Positions 1 through 10,239 of a stretch of DNA of 64,000 bases are shown here, piece after piece. Every line of letters begins with the position of its first letter. Position 1 is the stretch's first letter. The DNA is from Linum tenue (lineage: Eukaryota > Streptophyta > Magnoliopsida > Malpighiales > Linaceae), in the NCBI GenBank assembly GCA_946122785.1, contig CAMGYJ010000005.1:69204200-69268199 (forward strand), given 5' to 3'. Made by a program: the position numbers and the translations under genes. The notes under the pieces are model-generated. The model did not search any database. It was not told where the DNA came from and saw only the letters and a program-made list of their open reading frames with translations.

Positions 1-10
1 TGCCGGGGAC
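1..10 (+). other. Primer-binding site, right half
   Basis: TGCCGGGGAC is the end of the plant Athila/Tat-type primer site TGGCGCCGTTGCCGGGGA. The same motif is complete on the minus strand at 22,172-22,198 and degenerate at 41,432-41,449 and 59,581-59,603. It pairs with the 3' end of a tRNA (usually assigned to tRNA-Asp). Confidence 0.75.
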
Positions 11-122
11 TTTCTAAATTATTAGGAAAGGCAGAAGTTTGTTACTTTAGCGTTTTTCTTTTCTTTTCCACCCTTGCTTTTCACTTGGGTGTTTTTTGTT
101 TTTGTTGGTGCAAATCTGAATC

Positions 123-1085
123 ATGGATCCTCATGGCTTCTCCAATCATTGGGGGTATCCACCACCATCCGAGTGGTATTACCCCGAGACTCCATGGAGC
201 AATCAAGGAGGAGGAGATTATGGATTCGGGTTCCAATACCAACCCCCTTACTACGGAGAACAATCCGACCCCTGGTCATATCAAGAACAACCTCCTTATC
301 AAGAAGAATTTCTCCCACAACCAGAAGGGCTATCGGAGCTGGAGTTACCCATGGAAGCCTTCACGGGCCATTCTGCAGAGCCATGCTACACTCCACAGCC
401 AGATCCAAACTATAAATTGAGGCTTCTCATGGAGCAGTTTGCTCGAGACAATGAGAGATCATTGTCTAGGATGGATCTTTGTACCCAGGCCTATCGTGAA
501 ACAGAGGAGATCCTCCTGAGCCTTAAGAAGAGCGTCGATGATCTTGAGCGATCTTGTGCACAACCTACTCAAGATCACCCTTCTGCTACCATACTAGAAG
601 AGGATGAGGAAGAAGAAGCCTACAAGGACAGTGTGGAGCACACTGAAGTTTTCACGGAGAGCTCCCGTGATGATCATGATCAGGAATGTCCTGTCGTAGC
701 CGACCACACCTTCCCACATCCCAAACTGAGCTTTGAAGAGGCGGGCATGAGTGAGGAGATGCAAGAAGATCTCATGAAAGAAATTGCTTGGCAACTTGCT
801 CTCCAATCCGTGATAGAAGAAGAAGAGCGAGAAAGGGTGCAGAAAGAAGTTGTGGAGGATGACGAAAGTGTAGCAGAAGGAGTTCTTGATCATTTCCCAG
901 GGGTGATACCTCTTGAAGAAGAAAGGGAGGTTGAAGAAGTAATTGGCGTCCAGGTTGAGGACGAAGTTGAGGTGGAAGAGGCTTGCACCGGCCATGAGTT
1001 ACATGTGATATCTCCACCAAACTTCGAGGAATTGCTTAGCAAGGACCCATTTGTTGTGTCTCTTTGCCAGACCAAGGCCACATAG
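123..1085 (+). CDS. Gag-like acidic protein of non-autonomous retrotransposon
   Basis: An intact 320-codon ORF. Residues 1-70 are rich in Tyr, Pro, Gln and Trp (for example YPPPSEWYYPETPW and QEQPPYQEEF), like the linker after the zinc knuckle in plant Athila gag proteins. Residues ~100-150 look helical (LRLLMEQFARDNERSLSRMD). The second half is strongly acidic, with runs of Glu and Asp. There is no CCHC knuckle and no enzyme motif. The first ATG after the PBS in this frame is at 123; an ATG at 85 is in another frame. A broken copy of the N-terminal part lies at 41,635-41,862, so this is a family-wide ORF. I infer a structural or packaging role; a co-opted non-gag function cannot be excluded. 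Confidence 0.6.
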   Translation: MDPHGFSNHWGYPPPSEWYYPETPWSNQGGGDYGFGFQYQPPYYGEQSDPWSYQEQPPYQEEFLPQPEGLSELELPMEAFTGHSAEPCYTPQPDPNYKLRLLMEQFARDNERSLSRMDLCTQAYRETEEILLSLKKSVDDLERSCAQPTQDHPSATILEEDEEEEAYKDSVEHTEVFTESSRDDHDQECPVVADHTFPHPKLSFEEAGMSEEMQEDLMKEIAWQLALQSVIEEEERERVQKEVVEDDESVAEGVLDHFPGVIPLEEEREVEEVIGVQVEDEVEVEEACTGHELHVISPPNFEELLSKDPFVVSLCQTKAT

Positions 1086-2662
1086 ACATCGGTCCCTCTT
1101 GGTGGATGCGATGGTGGTCAATCAATTTGTCATAACTGGTTTGGGGCAATGAGATGAGAGGAGAGAAGAAGAGGTATTGAGGGTGGAGACTTCATCTGCA
1201 TCAAGTGCACGAGCTTCCATCACCTGTCATACCACATGCTCGTGACTTGCGACTCCACCTCATTGACGTGAACCTCAACTTCAAGGAGGTTCTAGCATGG
1301 ACCGAAACTTAGGAGCCATCGTCCGACTCACGACGGGAAAGAAGCGCTTGTTGGGAGGCAACCCAACCAGTCGGTTTGCATTTCTTTCTCTATTTCTCCT
1401 CGGTTGAGTCAGTTGTGTTATTTGATTTTAGAGTCAATAACTCAACCTTTGTGAGATTTTGTGTGGTGTTTGTGTTCTGATTACTCTCTCTTCCTGGAAT
1501 GCACCGCCTGACCGTCCATCATCATTCACCCTTGATCTGGTAACTTCGTTCTACCCTCCTTATCTTTCCTCCATTGAGGACAATGCCGTGCTTAAGTGTG
1601 GGGGGGGGGGGGGTGTTCGATTATGTATACGGGTGAATGTTTGGCTGTTTCTGTGCCTGGAGCCTAGTCCACTGTCCAAATTTTTAAATTTGAGGGCTCC
1701 AAGTACGTGTTTCCTTGAAAATTTCCTCCTCAGTATGCTTTGAATCGACAGTCTCTATAGTAATGTGCAACCTAGGGAGGTAGTGTAGCACTATGGAGGA
1801 TGTTGAAGTATAAGATTTTTCCTATCTAGCTCTCTGCTGTGCCAGTTGATTATGTGAATTAGTGGAGCTAAGACCGTTGAATTCATGTGGTAATGGTGAC
1901 TCTGTTTGGATTGTGTTATGGACTCGTGTATCGAACAGGGTGCTCATGTGGAAAATGGAAAGCAGTTGGTCCTCCATGTCGAAATCGTTAAATCTTAGAC
2001 ATGGGGTAAGCCCAACATGTGTGGCACCGCTCATTGCACAAAATCAGGTTTTGGAGGAGATTTTGGTGATCCTTAGTGGGGTACTCCTACAAGGTGAAGC
2101 TAAGCTGTCTCCAATACAAGTAAAACTTCCACCCGTTGAGCGGTTTGCCTACTTGAGGATGTGATTTTAAGGGCACGGATAGAGCTTCCGACCGCCCTTA
2201 ATTTCATTGACCCTCCACACGAGTTGAGGAAAAGGAGTTAAAAGAAGTACCCTGGCAAGCGCCAGGTGTACAGAAATTGCTCTTGCTCGACTAATAAGGG
2301 TCGACCGTGCAAAAGACTGCAGTTGGAACTCCCGCAAGTGAATGAAAAAAATGAAAAAATGAAAAACATAAAGTGAAAGTGAAAAAGGAGTTCCAACGGT
2401 GAAATGAAGTGAAAGAGCACCCCGGTACAACGAGTCCTTGGTTGTGAATGGTGTGAGTCCCTTTTTCCATGAACTGGCTGTCTTACTTCCCCTTCTTCTC
2501 ATGCTCCTGGCTTGACTCTAGTACTCGCATTGAGAGAGATAGGGGACGTCTTAGAAGACCAGTTGACCTCGTAAGCTGCTATATGATCTAGGAAATCCTC
2601 TACCGACGATCGGGGTTGTTTGTTGCTATAGAGGTCTTGAGAGCTGCATTGGTTTGAGTTAG
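1086..2662 (+). other. Non-coding 3' region of Athila-type element
   Basis: No credible gene. Two blocks, about 1,560-2,160 and 2,160-2,520, reappear inverted in element D between 52,400 and 51,650. They include the stretch around TGAGGACAATGCCGTGCTTA followed by AAGTGTGG and a run of 13 G (about 1,600-1,612). That G run resembles the true PPT and may be a secondary plus-strand primer. The short ORFs here on both strands are not conserved in frame. Confidence 0.6.
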
Positions 2663-2684
2663 GTTTGCTTGGGGACAAGCAAAC
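2663..2684 (+). other. PPT-adjacent hairpin with GGGA loop
   Basis: Perfect 9-bp stem GTTTGCTTG / CAAGCAAAC closed by the tetraloop GGGA, which fits the GNRA class. The identical hairpin sits at 51,419-51,440 (minus strand) before the PPT of element D. The spacing to the PPT is about 10 nt in both. Confidence 0.75.
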
Positions 2685-2688
2685 GGTT

Positions 2689-2703
2689 AAGTGCGGGGGA
2701 ATT
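2689..2703 (+). other. Polypurine tract
   Basis: Purine-rich AAGTGCGGGGGAATT lies directly before the LTR start TGATAAC and is the expected plus-strand primer position. Element D has the equivalent AAGTGTGTGGGAATT on the minus strand. Confidence 0.85.
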
Positions 2704-4028
2704 TGATAACATCGGATTTGCACATGTTTGCACCCTCATTTCTTGATCATTTTGGCTTGAGTTTCTGCTTTCTTGGAATATTTTACGCTAGGTTGTGTTC
2801 CTTTGTCACATTTCAGGTTCTAGCATGTAAATTGAAGCATAGGCGCAAGTTTCAAGTCAATCAGAGATCATTTGGCAATTCGGGAGAAGAAACACGAGCA
2901 TGACCTGAGGAATAATGGACTTATACCTCATATTATTGACAAATAATCATGGAATTTTGTCATTCAAAGAAAGAGGACGAGACTACGAGCGTCTGGGATC
3001 AAACGGCGACGGATTCGGAGTGCGGACGAGGGAGAAACGAAGCATTAAACAGAGGCTGAGCAAGCCACACGAGCAAGCCTAAAACCCACACGGCCGTGTG
3101 ACCTGGCCATGTGACCGTGTGATCGGGAATTTCTGGTTAAAACGCGATTTTCAGCAAAAGGAAAAGGGAGAGCTGGGTTTTTTGTTCCCAAACACCTAAG
3201 GGACGAACCCTAGTGAGAGAGAGCGACTTGGGAACATTCTTGGAGCTATTTTGGAGGATTTCTTCGCCATTGGAGCTCGGGAATCAAGCTTGGAGATGGA
3301 GATTGAAGATCTAGATAAGATTTCTGCAGTCTCTCTCTTCTCTATGGAGTAACTTCCCTTCACTTAGGTTTTGAGGAACCCTAGTTCCATGTGTTCGGAT
3401 CTTTCTTGTATGAAGTTTTGGATGCTATATTGTTTGATTATAATCGATTGAGGCATGATTTATTGAGTCAATTGAATCTTGATCAAATTCTCTTGATTTC
3501 TGCTTTAACCTATGATAGATAGAATCCGATTAGGTTAAGAGAGCTTCCTTGATTGATAGTGGTGAATTGGTTGTGCGAGATTCAATCAATTCACTGCTTT
3601 GTACTGTAATTCATTCCAGTAGTGGAGATCTGTGTGAATCGCCTTAGCAGTCTATCCTGGTGAAGGCTAGTCGCCTGCCGGGTATTCTGTCTGAGAGGGC
3701 TTGGTCAGCTTAAGAGATTCCAAGCTAATTTAGGATCTTCCGCAGTTTAATCAACAGTAGATCAACCAAAGGCAATTGCAACTTGGACCTAATTGAGTAG
3801 CTAGGGGGAATCATACCTAAGTGAGTTCCCAACTTGTAATTAGTAGAGTAGTCGCTAGAGTAGTTTATAAATCGATCCTTAATCTAGTTTGCTAGATAAT
3901 GAACTGAAGCTGAGTAATAGTAACTCTAGAGACCCGTGGATTCGATATTTAATACTTGTGCCACTATACTGCAGTCCCTTTCATTGGTTACACTTGGCCA
4001 TTGTTAGGTGTTGTGTTTTAGCGTGTCA
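2704..4028 (+). repeat. 3' LTR, Athila type
   Basis: Starts TGATAAC after the PPT and ends TGTTTTAGCGTGTCA. It shares blocks with the other Athila-type LTRs here: ACGCTAGGTTGT near the start, a palindrome CACACGGCCGTGTG at 3,087-3,100, the region around CTATGGAGTAACTTCCCTTC, and the GCGTGTCA terminus seen at 16,031-16,038 and inverted at 22,199. Confidence 0.85.
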
Positions 4029-5505
4029 AAGGTCTAGGTGTTGGACACGGAGATGGGTCTCCTTCAATTCCTGTTTGACGATGCTGAGGACATGGAATGG
4101 GTATTGAAGCGCACGCCTTGGCCGGTCAAGGACCAGGTCTTGCAACTCCAGCACTGGGCACCAGTTACGGAGGAGGTGTTTGACTCTCTCGGACTTGCGC
4201 CTTTCTGGGTTCAGATGTGGGGGATCCCCTCCCATTGCCGCACGATTGCGTTTGGAAGAATGGTGGCGGAGACGAAATTGGGTGAGGTCCTTGATGTCGG
4301 CCTGTTTGGCATTAAAGGTTAATCTGACCAGTTCGTCAAAGCCCGTGTGAAAATCAACGTCCTTGAACCGCTGCGTTCTCATGTGTTGGACAAGTAATGA
4401 TTTCGCCAGAAAATTCTGGGTGACGTTTGCCTATGAATTCCTTCCCCTGTTCTGCTTTCATTGCGGACGATTGGGGCATATCGAACGGAACTGTGTTCCC
4501 AGCTCCAATTGGCGAAGAACGATTTAGTCAGGAGATGGCGACTACGGAGGTAGGTTATCTCCTGAATGAAGAGACCCACAAAGCCGCCCAATTCATTGCT
4601 CCTCCGCTGCCGCAATCTGTCTGGGTCAATCCCAAAACAAAAGGGCAATTGGCGGTGAGTTTCGCGACTGCTCGCGCGAGAAGAGGAAGTCAGAGGAAAA
4701 GGGTGCCTGGCAGGAAACGGTGCTGGCTGTGCCTGCAGGAGGTGACCGAGCTAGAAAAGGGGCGCAGGGAGCTGGGAGTCGCGACGTGAATAGGCAGGGG
4801 GGACAGCTCGTACAAAAAAGGGCGAAGTAAGTGAGGAAGTAAGTGGGGTCTCGGACGAAGTAAGTGAGGCAGCCCAAAGTGCCAAGTACCGGTGTCCGCG
4901 GAAAACAATTGACAGCTGGTGGGGGCGGGCTGATAGGGGATGAAGGAGCTCGGGGATGGAGTAAAGGGTGGCGGGAAAGGAAAAACCAAGAAGGGAGGAG
5001 GGAGTGGTTACGGGGCGCGTTGCGGAGCTGGAGCAGCAATAGGCTTGGGTGAGAGGAGGAAACCGTCGTTGGATGGGCGGCCAGGGGTGGGGCCGAAGGT
5101 GGACGCCAGCCAAGGCGTAAGGAAAAGCGCGCCCTCGCCAACTGCGGGGGTTGCTGCTGCTGGGGTAACTGTGAAGAGGCCACGGAGGAGGGGATTGAAA
5201 ACCAAACTTGCAATCAGGTTGCGATGGAGCCGGAAAAGCAGGACGCGGGGGAGAATGCAGAGATAATGGATGCGACCCCGATGGTGATGGACAAGTATGG
5301 GTCTAATTTGTCCAATCTATCGGAGGTTTTCCGGATGGCACTTGCGGACAAGGAGCTGGAAGATCGAAAGAGATCGCTGGAGATGGTGGCAGATCTTGCG
5401 CAGGATCCTACACCGACGAAGAAACTGTGCATTGATAAACCAAGCGAGGAGTCAAAAGAAACGGTGGAGGTAGCTAGCCCAAAATGGCCCCAATCGATTA
5501 AATGA
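4029..5505 (+). pseudogene. LINE ORF1: DUF4283-like domain and CCHC zinc knuckle
   Basis: 4,038-4,320 encodes a DUF4283-like domain (DDAEDMEWVLKRTPWPV, then APFWVQMWGIP), common in ORF1 of plant L1 elements. A zinc knuckle CFHCGRLGHIERNC is at 4,453-4,494. The rest is a Gly/Lys/Arg-rich tail, as expected of an RNA-binding ORF1 protein. In-frame stops at 4,035 and 4,321 and frame changes after 4,390 break it. The C-terminal frame (5,224-5,505) ends with TGA overlapping the ORF2 start in ATGA at 5,502-5,505. That layout suggests termination-reinitiation for ORF2. The N-terminus is missing. Confidence 0.8.
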
Positions 5506-6419
5506 GGCTTTTATCGTGGAATGTGCGTGGGATTGGGCCATCCCTCACGTTCCAATCATTGTTAGGTTTAGTTAGATTCAATAATCCGGATTTGGTGTTC
5601 TTGTCGGAAACCAGATCTCGTCGAAAAGTTGTTAATCGCCGTATGCGAGGGTTAGGTTTTGATTTAGAGTCTTGTTTCCTTGTTGACGCCGTTGATATGT
5701 CTGGCGGCCTAGCGGTAGGGTGGTTCCCGAGCATTTGTGCTACGTAGCAGCGTAGTTCTTCTTTTTTTATTTCAGTTCGGATTAATAATATGGAAATTCC
5801 GTATGTGGTGGTGTGTGTTTATATTAGTTGTGTTGATTCGGTGCGTAGTGGGCAGTTGGAGGCCCTTCGAGCTTACTGTCAGGGGATTTCGGACCCTTTT
5901 TTCATCATGGGGGACTTTAATTCGATCCTCTCCTCGAATAAGAAGGATGGAGGCCTTCCGTGGGCCCCTGCCCAGGTCCAATCTTTCCGTGATTTTATGG
6001 ATTCGCTTGCCTTACACGACCTGGGTTTTCAGGGCCCTCTGTTCACTTGAACGAATAAGCGGATGGGAGTCGCGTGTGTTCAAAAAAGACTGGATCGTGC
6101 GCTAGGATCTTCTGCCTGGGCAGAATGTTTCCCGGACACGATAGTTCTCCACTGTACGTATATTGGGTCCGATCATCGAGCGCTCATTCTAGCAGACAAA
6201 CCATTTAAAAGAACGACCCGTCGTTTGTTCCGGTTCGATGCCCGTTGGGTGGAAAATCCGGAGGTGCGTCTTATGATCAAATATGTTTGGGATCAGGAGG
6301 AGACGGGGTCGCCTATGTTTAAGCTTTGGACGAAAATCAAAATGGTCCATCACATGCTTTATGATTGGGCTCGGGCCGGGGTGTCTAATTCGGCAAGAAA
6401 TATTCGATCTCTTCAATAG
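5502..6419 (+). pseudogene. LINE ORF2, APE-type endonuclease domain
   Basis: Starts MRLLSWNVRGIG, the usual N-terminus of plant L1 ORF2 endonucleases. The metal-site motif SETRS follows, then FIMGDFNSIL with catalytic Asp/Asn (about 5,905), and GSDHRALIL with the catalytic His (about 6,170). The enzyme nicks target DNA for target-primed reverse transcription. The reading frame is broken: stop at about 5,745, frame change near 5,750, TGA at about 6,048 where a Trp is expected, and TAG at 6,417. Confidence 0.85.
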
Positions 6420-6473
6420 GAGATTGAGGCGATCAGGCGAGTAAACCCGGTGGATTAGGATAAGATTAGGGAG

Positions 6474-8578
6474 TTGGAGGTGGAACTGGGGAGACAATGG
6501 ACAGTGGAGGAGTTATTCTGGAAGCAAAAATCCCGGGTACGATGGTTGAAGGAGGGTGATAGAAACTCCTCTTACTTCCATACGGTGACGTGTACTCGCC
6601 GGAAGAGGAACTTTATCGCCAAACTATGGAATGAGGATGGTGGCTGGGTCGAAGAAGAATCGGATAAGGCTAAAATGGCGGTGGAATTTTTTGACAATTT
6701 GTTTACGTCCGAACATCAGGTTGGGGATTTGGATGCTAGGGTGGCGGCATTGCCTATTGAGAGGCTGGTAACGATGGAAATGAATCAAGCTCTGGTTGCT
6801 GCTGTTACGCCAGATGAGATCCGTTGTACGGTATTTTCAATAGGGCCTATGCAAGCATCGGGGTCTGATGGTTTCACGGCAAAAATTTTTTGGTCGTATT
6901 GGGATATAGTGGGACCATTGGTGGTGGAGCCGGTGGGGTCTTTCTTTGTTAATGGAACGCTCCTTCGTAGCTTTAACCACACGTGGGTTACGTTAATTCC
7001 AATAGTGGAGGAAGTAGAGACGATGCTCCAATTGCGGCCGATCAGTTTGTGTCAGGTCATTTACAAGATTATCTCTAAGATCTTAGCGAATAGACTGGCA
7101 CTGGTATTACCAACTGTGCTTTCCCCTGATCAAAATGTTTTTGTCAAGGAGAGACAGATTGTTGATAACGTTCTGATTGGCCATGAAATCATGCGCTATC
7201 TTAAGATTAAGACGAAAGGGAAGAAGGGGTACATGGCCTTGAAGGTTGATATGGAAAAGGCCTATGACAGGGTTGAATGGCCTTTCTTACTTTCACTCTT
7301 GAAGAGACTGGGGTTTGGTGAGCAGTGGGTGCATTGGATCCACGAGTGTATTTCGTCGTCTTCCTTTTCCGTCATGATGAATGGTATGCCGGCAGGGTAC
7401 TTTCGGCCCTCCAGGGTTCTCTGGCAGGGGGACCCTTTGTCCCCACTTCTGTTTGTTCTGTGTACGGAGGGTTTGATGGCGTTGATAAAAAACGGTGGTG
7501 GAAAGGAGGTTAACTGAGGTTAACTGGCGCCCAGAGTGTCCAACTTGTTCTTTGCGGATGACTCATATATGTTTGTGGAGGCTTCGATGCAACAGTGTGA
7601 GAACCTACTTCAAGTCTTGGGGAGTATGAGGAATTGAGTGGTCAACGGGTAAATTTGGCGAAGTCCGTGGTTTGTTTCAGTCGTAATGTTTTGGAGGAGG
7701 ATTGTGTGGCTATGGCAGCTCGGTTGGGAGTTGGGGCAGTGGGAGTCCAGGATAAGTATTTGGGGTTGCCCACCTTTTCTCGATCGAAATCAGAAACATT
7801 CCGGTTCTTGGAGGAAAAGCTGTTGCAAAAGTTAAAAGGTTGGAAGCAAAGGCACTTGTCCTGGGCGGCGAAGGAGACGTTGTTGAAATCGGTGGCGGCA
7901 CCGTTGCCGGTCTATATCATGGCGTGTTTCAAGCTTCCTGTTACGTTATGCCGGCGCCTTGATAAGTATATGGCTCGCTTTTGGTGGGGTGGGTCGATTG
8001 ATAGGGTTCACTGGATGTCGTGGAAAAAATTGTGTCGTAGTAAGCAAGAAGGGGGATTGGGATTCCGTCAATTTGAGCAATTTAATCAAGCTCTCCTTGC
8101 GAAAGTAGGGTGGCGGATTATCGAGGAACCTGACTCTTTGCTTGCTCGGATTTATAAGGGAAAGTATTTCCTGAATGAAACTCTATTAGCGGCTACCGCA
8201 CGGTCTAGGCCGTCTTGGGGGTGGCAGAGCGTCTTACATGGGGTTCAGCTGCTGAAGGCGGGGCTGAGATGGCAGGTGGGTACGGGGGAGGAGGTGGAGA
8301 TTGCAACAGCTAATTGGGTTCCGGGGTGTCACCCAAATCCTCCAATGGTGCTGCCGGCAGCTCATCGTTGGGAGGGTGCAACAGTAGCCGGGTTGATGGG
8401 AGAGGAGGCAGGGACGTGGTGTGATGATTGTTTGGCTTATTGTTTTGCTCCGGAGGTAGTCCGGGCAATCAAATCGATCGTCCTCCTGAGATTACATGTT
8501 CGTGATAAGCTGGTCTGGCATGAGGACCGAACGGGGAAGTATACGGTTAAATCGGGGCCAATGGAGGGGCAAGTGTGA
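6474..8578 (+). pseudogene. LINE ORF2, reverse transcriptase domain
   Basis: RT_nLTR domain. KQKSRVRWLKEGDRNSSYFH precedes the fingers, then RPISLCQVIYKIISKILANR, ALKVDMEKAYDRVEW with the first catalytic Asp, and GDPLSPLLFVL. The catalytic box FADD is at 7,551-7,562. The thumb region (VNLAKSVVCFS, YLGLPTFSRSKS) follows from 7,634. A short tandem duplication around GAGGTTAACT at 7,507-7,526 shifts the frame just before FADD, and TGA at 7,637 breaks it again. The frame then stays open to 8,578. Confidence 0.9.
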
Positions 8579-9523
8579 GGCATCCTGGATGGATTCAACC
8601 CTGTGGGGGAAGTTGTGGAATCTTAGGATTCCGCCGTAGCTCAAGTTTTTTATGTGGCAGGCCATGAGCAGGATATTGCCGACTATAGAGGCCTTTATTG
8701 CTCGGGAGATTGAGGTGGAAACCTTGGAGCATTTGTATTTTCATTGTCCAGTGGCTAAGGACTTGTGGGCAGATTCGGGGCTAGAGGAGGTCCGGGCTGG
8801 GTTATCAGAAATAAATGTCGGGTTGTTTGTTCGCCGAATGATGGAGACGGTGTCTGACGAGGGGATCCTTATGCGTTTCATCTCCCTGCTGTGGCTGGTG
8901 TGGAAGTCCCGCAATTGGGTGGTCTTCGAGGGATGCCAATACCAAAGGGAGATCCTGCGGAATCAGTGGCTAAGTCAGGTGGAAGAATGGCATCGTACGA
9001 GCAGTGTCGAGGAGGGCCGGCATCAAGGTCGGCGATAGGTGACGGCGTTAGGACCACTTAGGTGGCCTCAGGGTGTGTCTTGGGTGTGCTCCTTTGATGG
9101 AGCAGCGCGTGAGGCGTCACATTCTGCGGTGGGGATTGTCCTGCAGGGGCCAGATGGGGTGGTGGTTAGGGCCCTGGGAAAGGGATTGGCTGGTCCAACG
9201 GACCCAATGCTAGTGGAGTTGATTGCTCTGCGGGAGGCAATCTTGTGGTGTCGGGCGATGGGTTTGCACGGTGCTGTTACCAGGGGGATGCTAAGGTCGT
9301 CATCGACAAGCTTTTGGCTGGGTGTGCTTGGGATTGCTATGGGGGAGCAGTGTTGCAGGAGGTTCAAGAGATGTTGGCCAGTGGTACTAGGGATGTGCTT
9401 CGATTTGTAGGTAGGGATAACAATAGGGTAGCCCATAGGGTGGCTAGGAAGGCCCTTTCTTTGTATCCTACTCTTATCGGGGGGTTTGATTTTTGCGTTT
9501 GGCTCCATTCGGGGATGTAATCG
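8579..9523 (+). pseudogene. LINE ORF2 C-terminus: zf-RVT and RNase H
   Basis: 8,600-8,790 encodes the zf-RVT-like region with ETLEHLYFHCPVAKDLW. From about 9,075 an RNase H domain follows: WVCSFDGAAREASHSAVGIV with the first Asp, LVELIALREAILW with Glu, then GDAKVVIDKL and FVGRDNNRVAHRVARKA. A plant L1-type RNase H. Stops at 8,578, 8,638 and 9,036 and a frame change near 9,270 separate the pieces. The 3' UTR to poly(A) is only about 50 nt. Confidence 0.85.
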
Positions 9524-9575
9524 TTTGTGATCTTTGTTTCTTGGTAATACAAGCTATCTTTTGTTAAAAAAAAAA

Positions 9576-9827
9576 TTGGTAAAATATGTGACATTGTTTA
9601 AGAAGTGTTGCTTAAAATATAAGAATATGTAATTCAAATTATTTTATTGCACAAATGTTGCATATTATTATCAATATGCAATAAAAATTATCTAGCTGCT
9701 AATTTGCGTTGCATAAAATATATTATAAGTGACACAAAATGAAAGTGTTGCATATCTTTATTTTATGTGACACTTCTGAAAAGTGTTGCAGGACGAGTGT
9801 TGCGTAAAGCCACTTTTCCCGTAGTGA
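9576..9827 (-). mobile_element. CACTA transposon terminal fragment
   Basis: The minus strand starts CACTACGGGAAAAGTGGC at 9,827, the TIR signature of CACTA (En/Spm) elements. Subterminal motifs built on AAGTGTTGC and TTGCATAAAA recur several times in both orientations, as is typical for transposase-binding regions. Only this end is present; the other end is presumably beyond the LINE and upstream of the window. The flank at 9,828 is copia gag. Confidence 0.75.
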
Positions 9828-9829
9828 TC

Positions 9830-10037
9830 GAAGAACCCAGGGAAACTCTTTGGCAGGGATCTTCTGACCGATCTAAACTATGGGGAGTGGTCGGCTGATA
9901 TGATGGAAACTCTCATCGCGAAAAAGAAGCGAGCCTTCGTTGATGGCTCTCTGCCGCGATCGGGCGCTGGTACTAGCCCCATGTTTTTGGATGCCTGGGA
10001 CAGATGCGATACTACTGTAAAGGGGTGGCTCAAGACT
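9830..10037 (+). pseudogene. Ty1/copia gag, N-terminal fragment
   Basis: One open frame reads LLTDLNYGEWSADMMETL, AKKKRAFVDGSLPRSG, then DAWDRCDTTVKGWLK. This matches the conserved start of plant copia gag (LTG.NY..WS, FVDG, W..C...V..WL). The upstream side is the CACTA end; the downstream side jumps into a chromovirus LTR. The matching gag knuckle is at 23,598. About 150 codons of middle gag are not found and appear lost. Confidence 0.8.
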
Positions 10038-10238
10038 TGCTCTGTAGCTCTCGGTTTATAAAGCAAAGAAGAAGAAATGGGATGGGAAATGGATACGGGG
10101 AATTTATATAAGTGGTTTGTGTGACCGCCTAATGTAATTATATATATATATAATATATTATATATATTATAATTAATACGTATACTTATCCGATCGATTG
10201 ATACTCCGATTTTTGTCAAAATACTATCAAAACGCTCG
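10038..10238 (-). repeat. Chromovirus LTR fragment with TATA region
   Basis: About 160 bp (around CTCGGTTTATAAAGCAAAGA, then the AT repeat) match 14,545-14,690 nearly base for base, on the same strand. Read on the minus strand, it holds ACTTATATAAATTCCCC, a plausible TATA box. It is therefore a U3/R fragment of the same minus-strand chromovirus. An (AT)n tract is at 10,139-10,175. Confidence 0.7.
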
Positions 10239-10239
10239 A

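Larger units (their letters stand above)
1..4028 (+). mobile_element. Non-autonomous Athila-type LTR retrotransposon, PBS to 3' LTR
   Basis: The window opens inside a primer-binding site. A single ORF, a long non-coding stretch, a polypurine tract (PPT) and a 1,325-bp LTR follow. No protease, reverse transcriptase, RNase H or integrase is present in the ~2.7 kb between PBS and PPT, so the element must use enzymes supplied in trans if it ever moved. Its 3' non-coding part matches that of the Athila-type element D (51,400-52,500, opposite strand), which places it in that group. The LTR ends in TGTCA and LINE coding sequence begins at once, so I infer insertion into the LINE. The 5' LTR and the matching target duplication (expected AAGGT, as at 4,029-4,033) lie upstream of the window. 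Confidence 0.85.
4029..9574 (+). mobile_element. L1-type LINE, degenerate, 5' end outside window
   Basis: Two-ORF non-LTR retrotransposon. ORF1 has a DUF4283-like domain and CCHC knuckle. ORF2 has APE endonuclease, reverse transcriptase, zf-RVT and RNase H, and the element ends in a short poly(A) at 9,565-9,574. The left edge is the LTR above, so the 5' part is probably upstream of the window. To the right is a CACTA subterminal region, so I infer insertion into the CACTA. Many stops and frameshifts make it dead. Confidence 0.9.

Noticed and set aside
594..995. Minus-strand 133-residue ORF
   Set aside because: It is the complement of the acidic region of the gag-like ORF; its Phe/Leu richness mirrors GAA/GAG codons.
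4626..5213. Minus-strand 195-residue ORF
   Set aside because: Antisense to the Gly/Lys/Arg-rich ORF1 tail of the LINE; Pro/Ser-rich by complement only.
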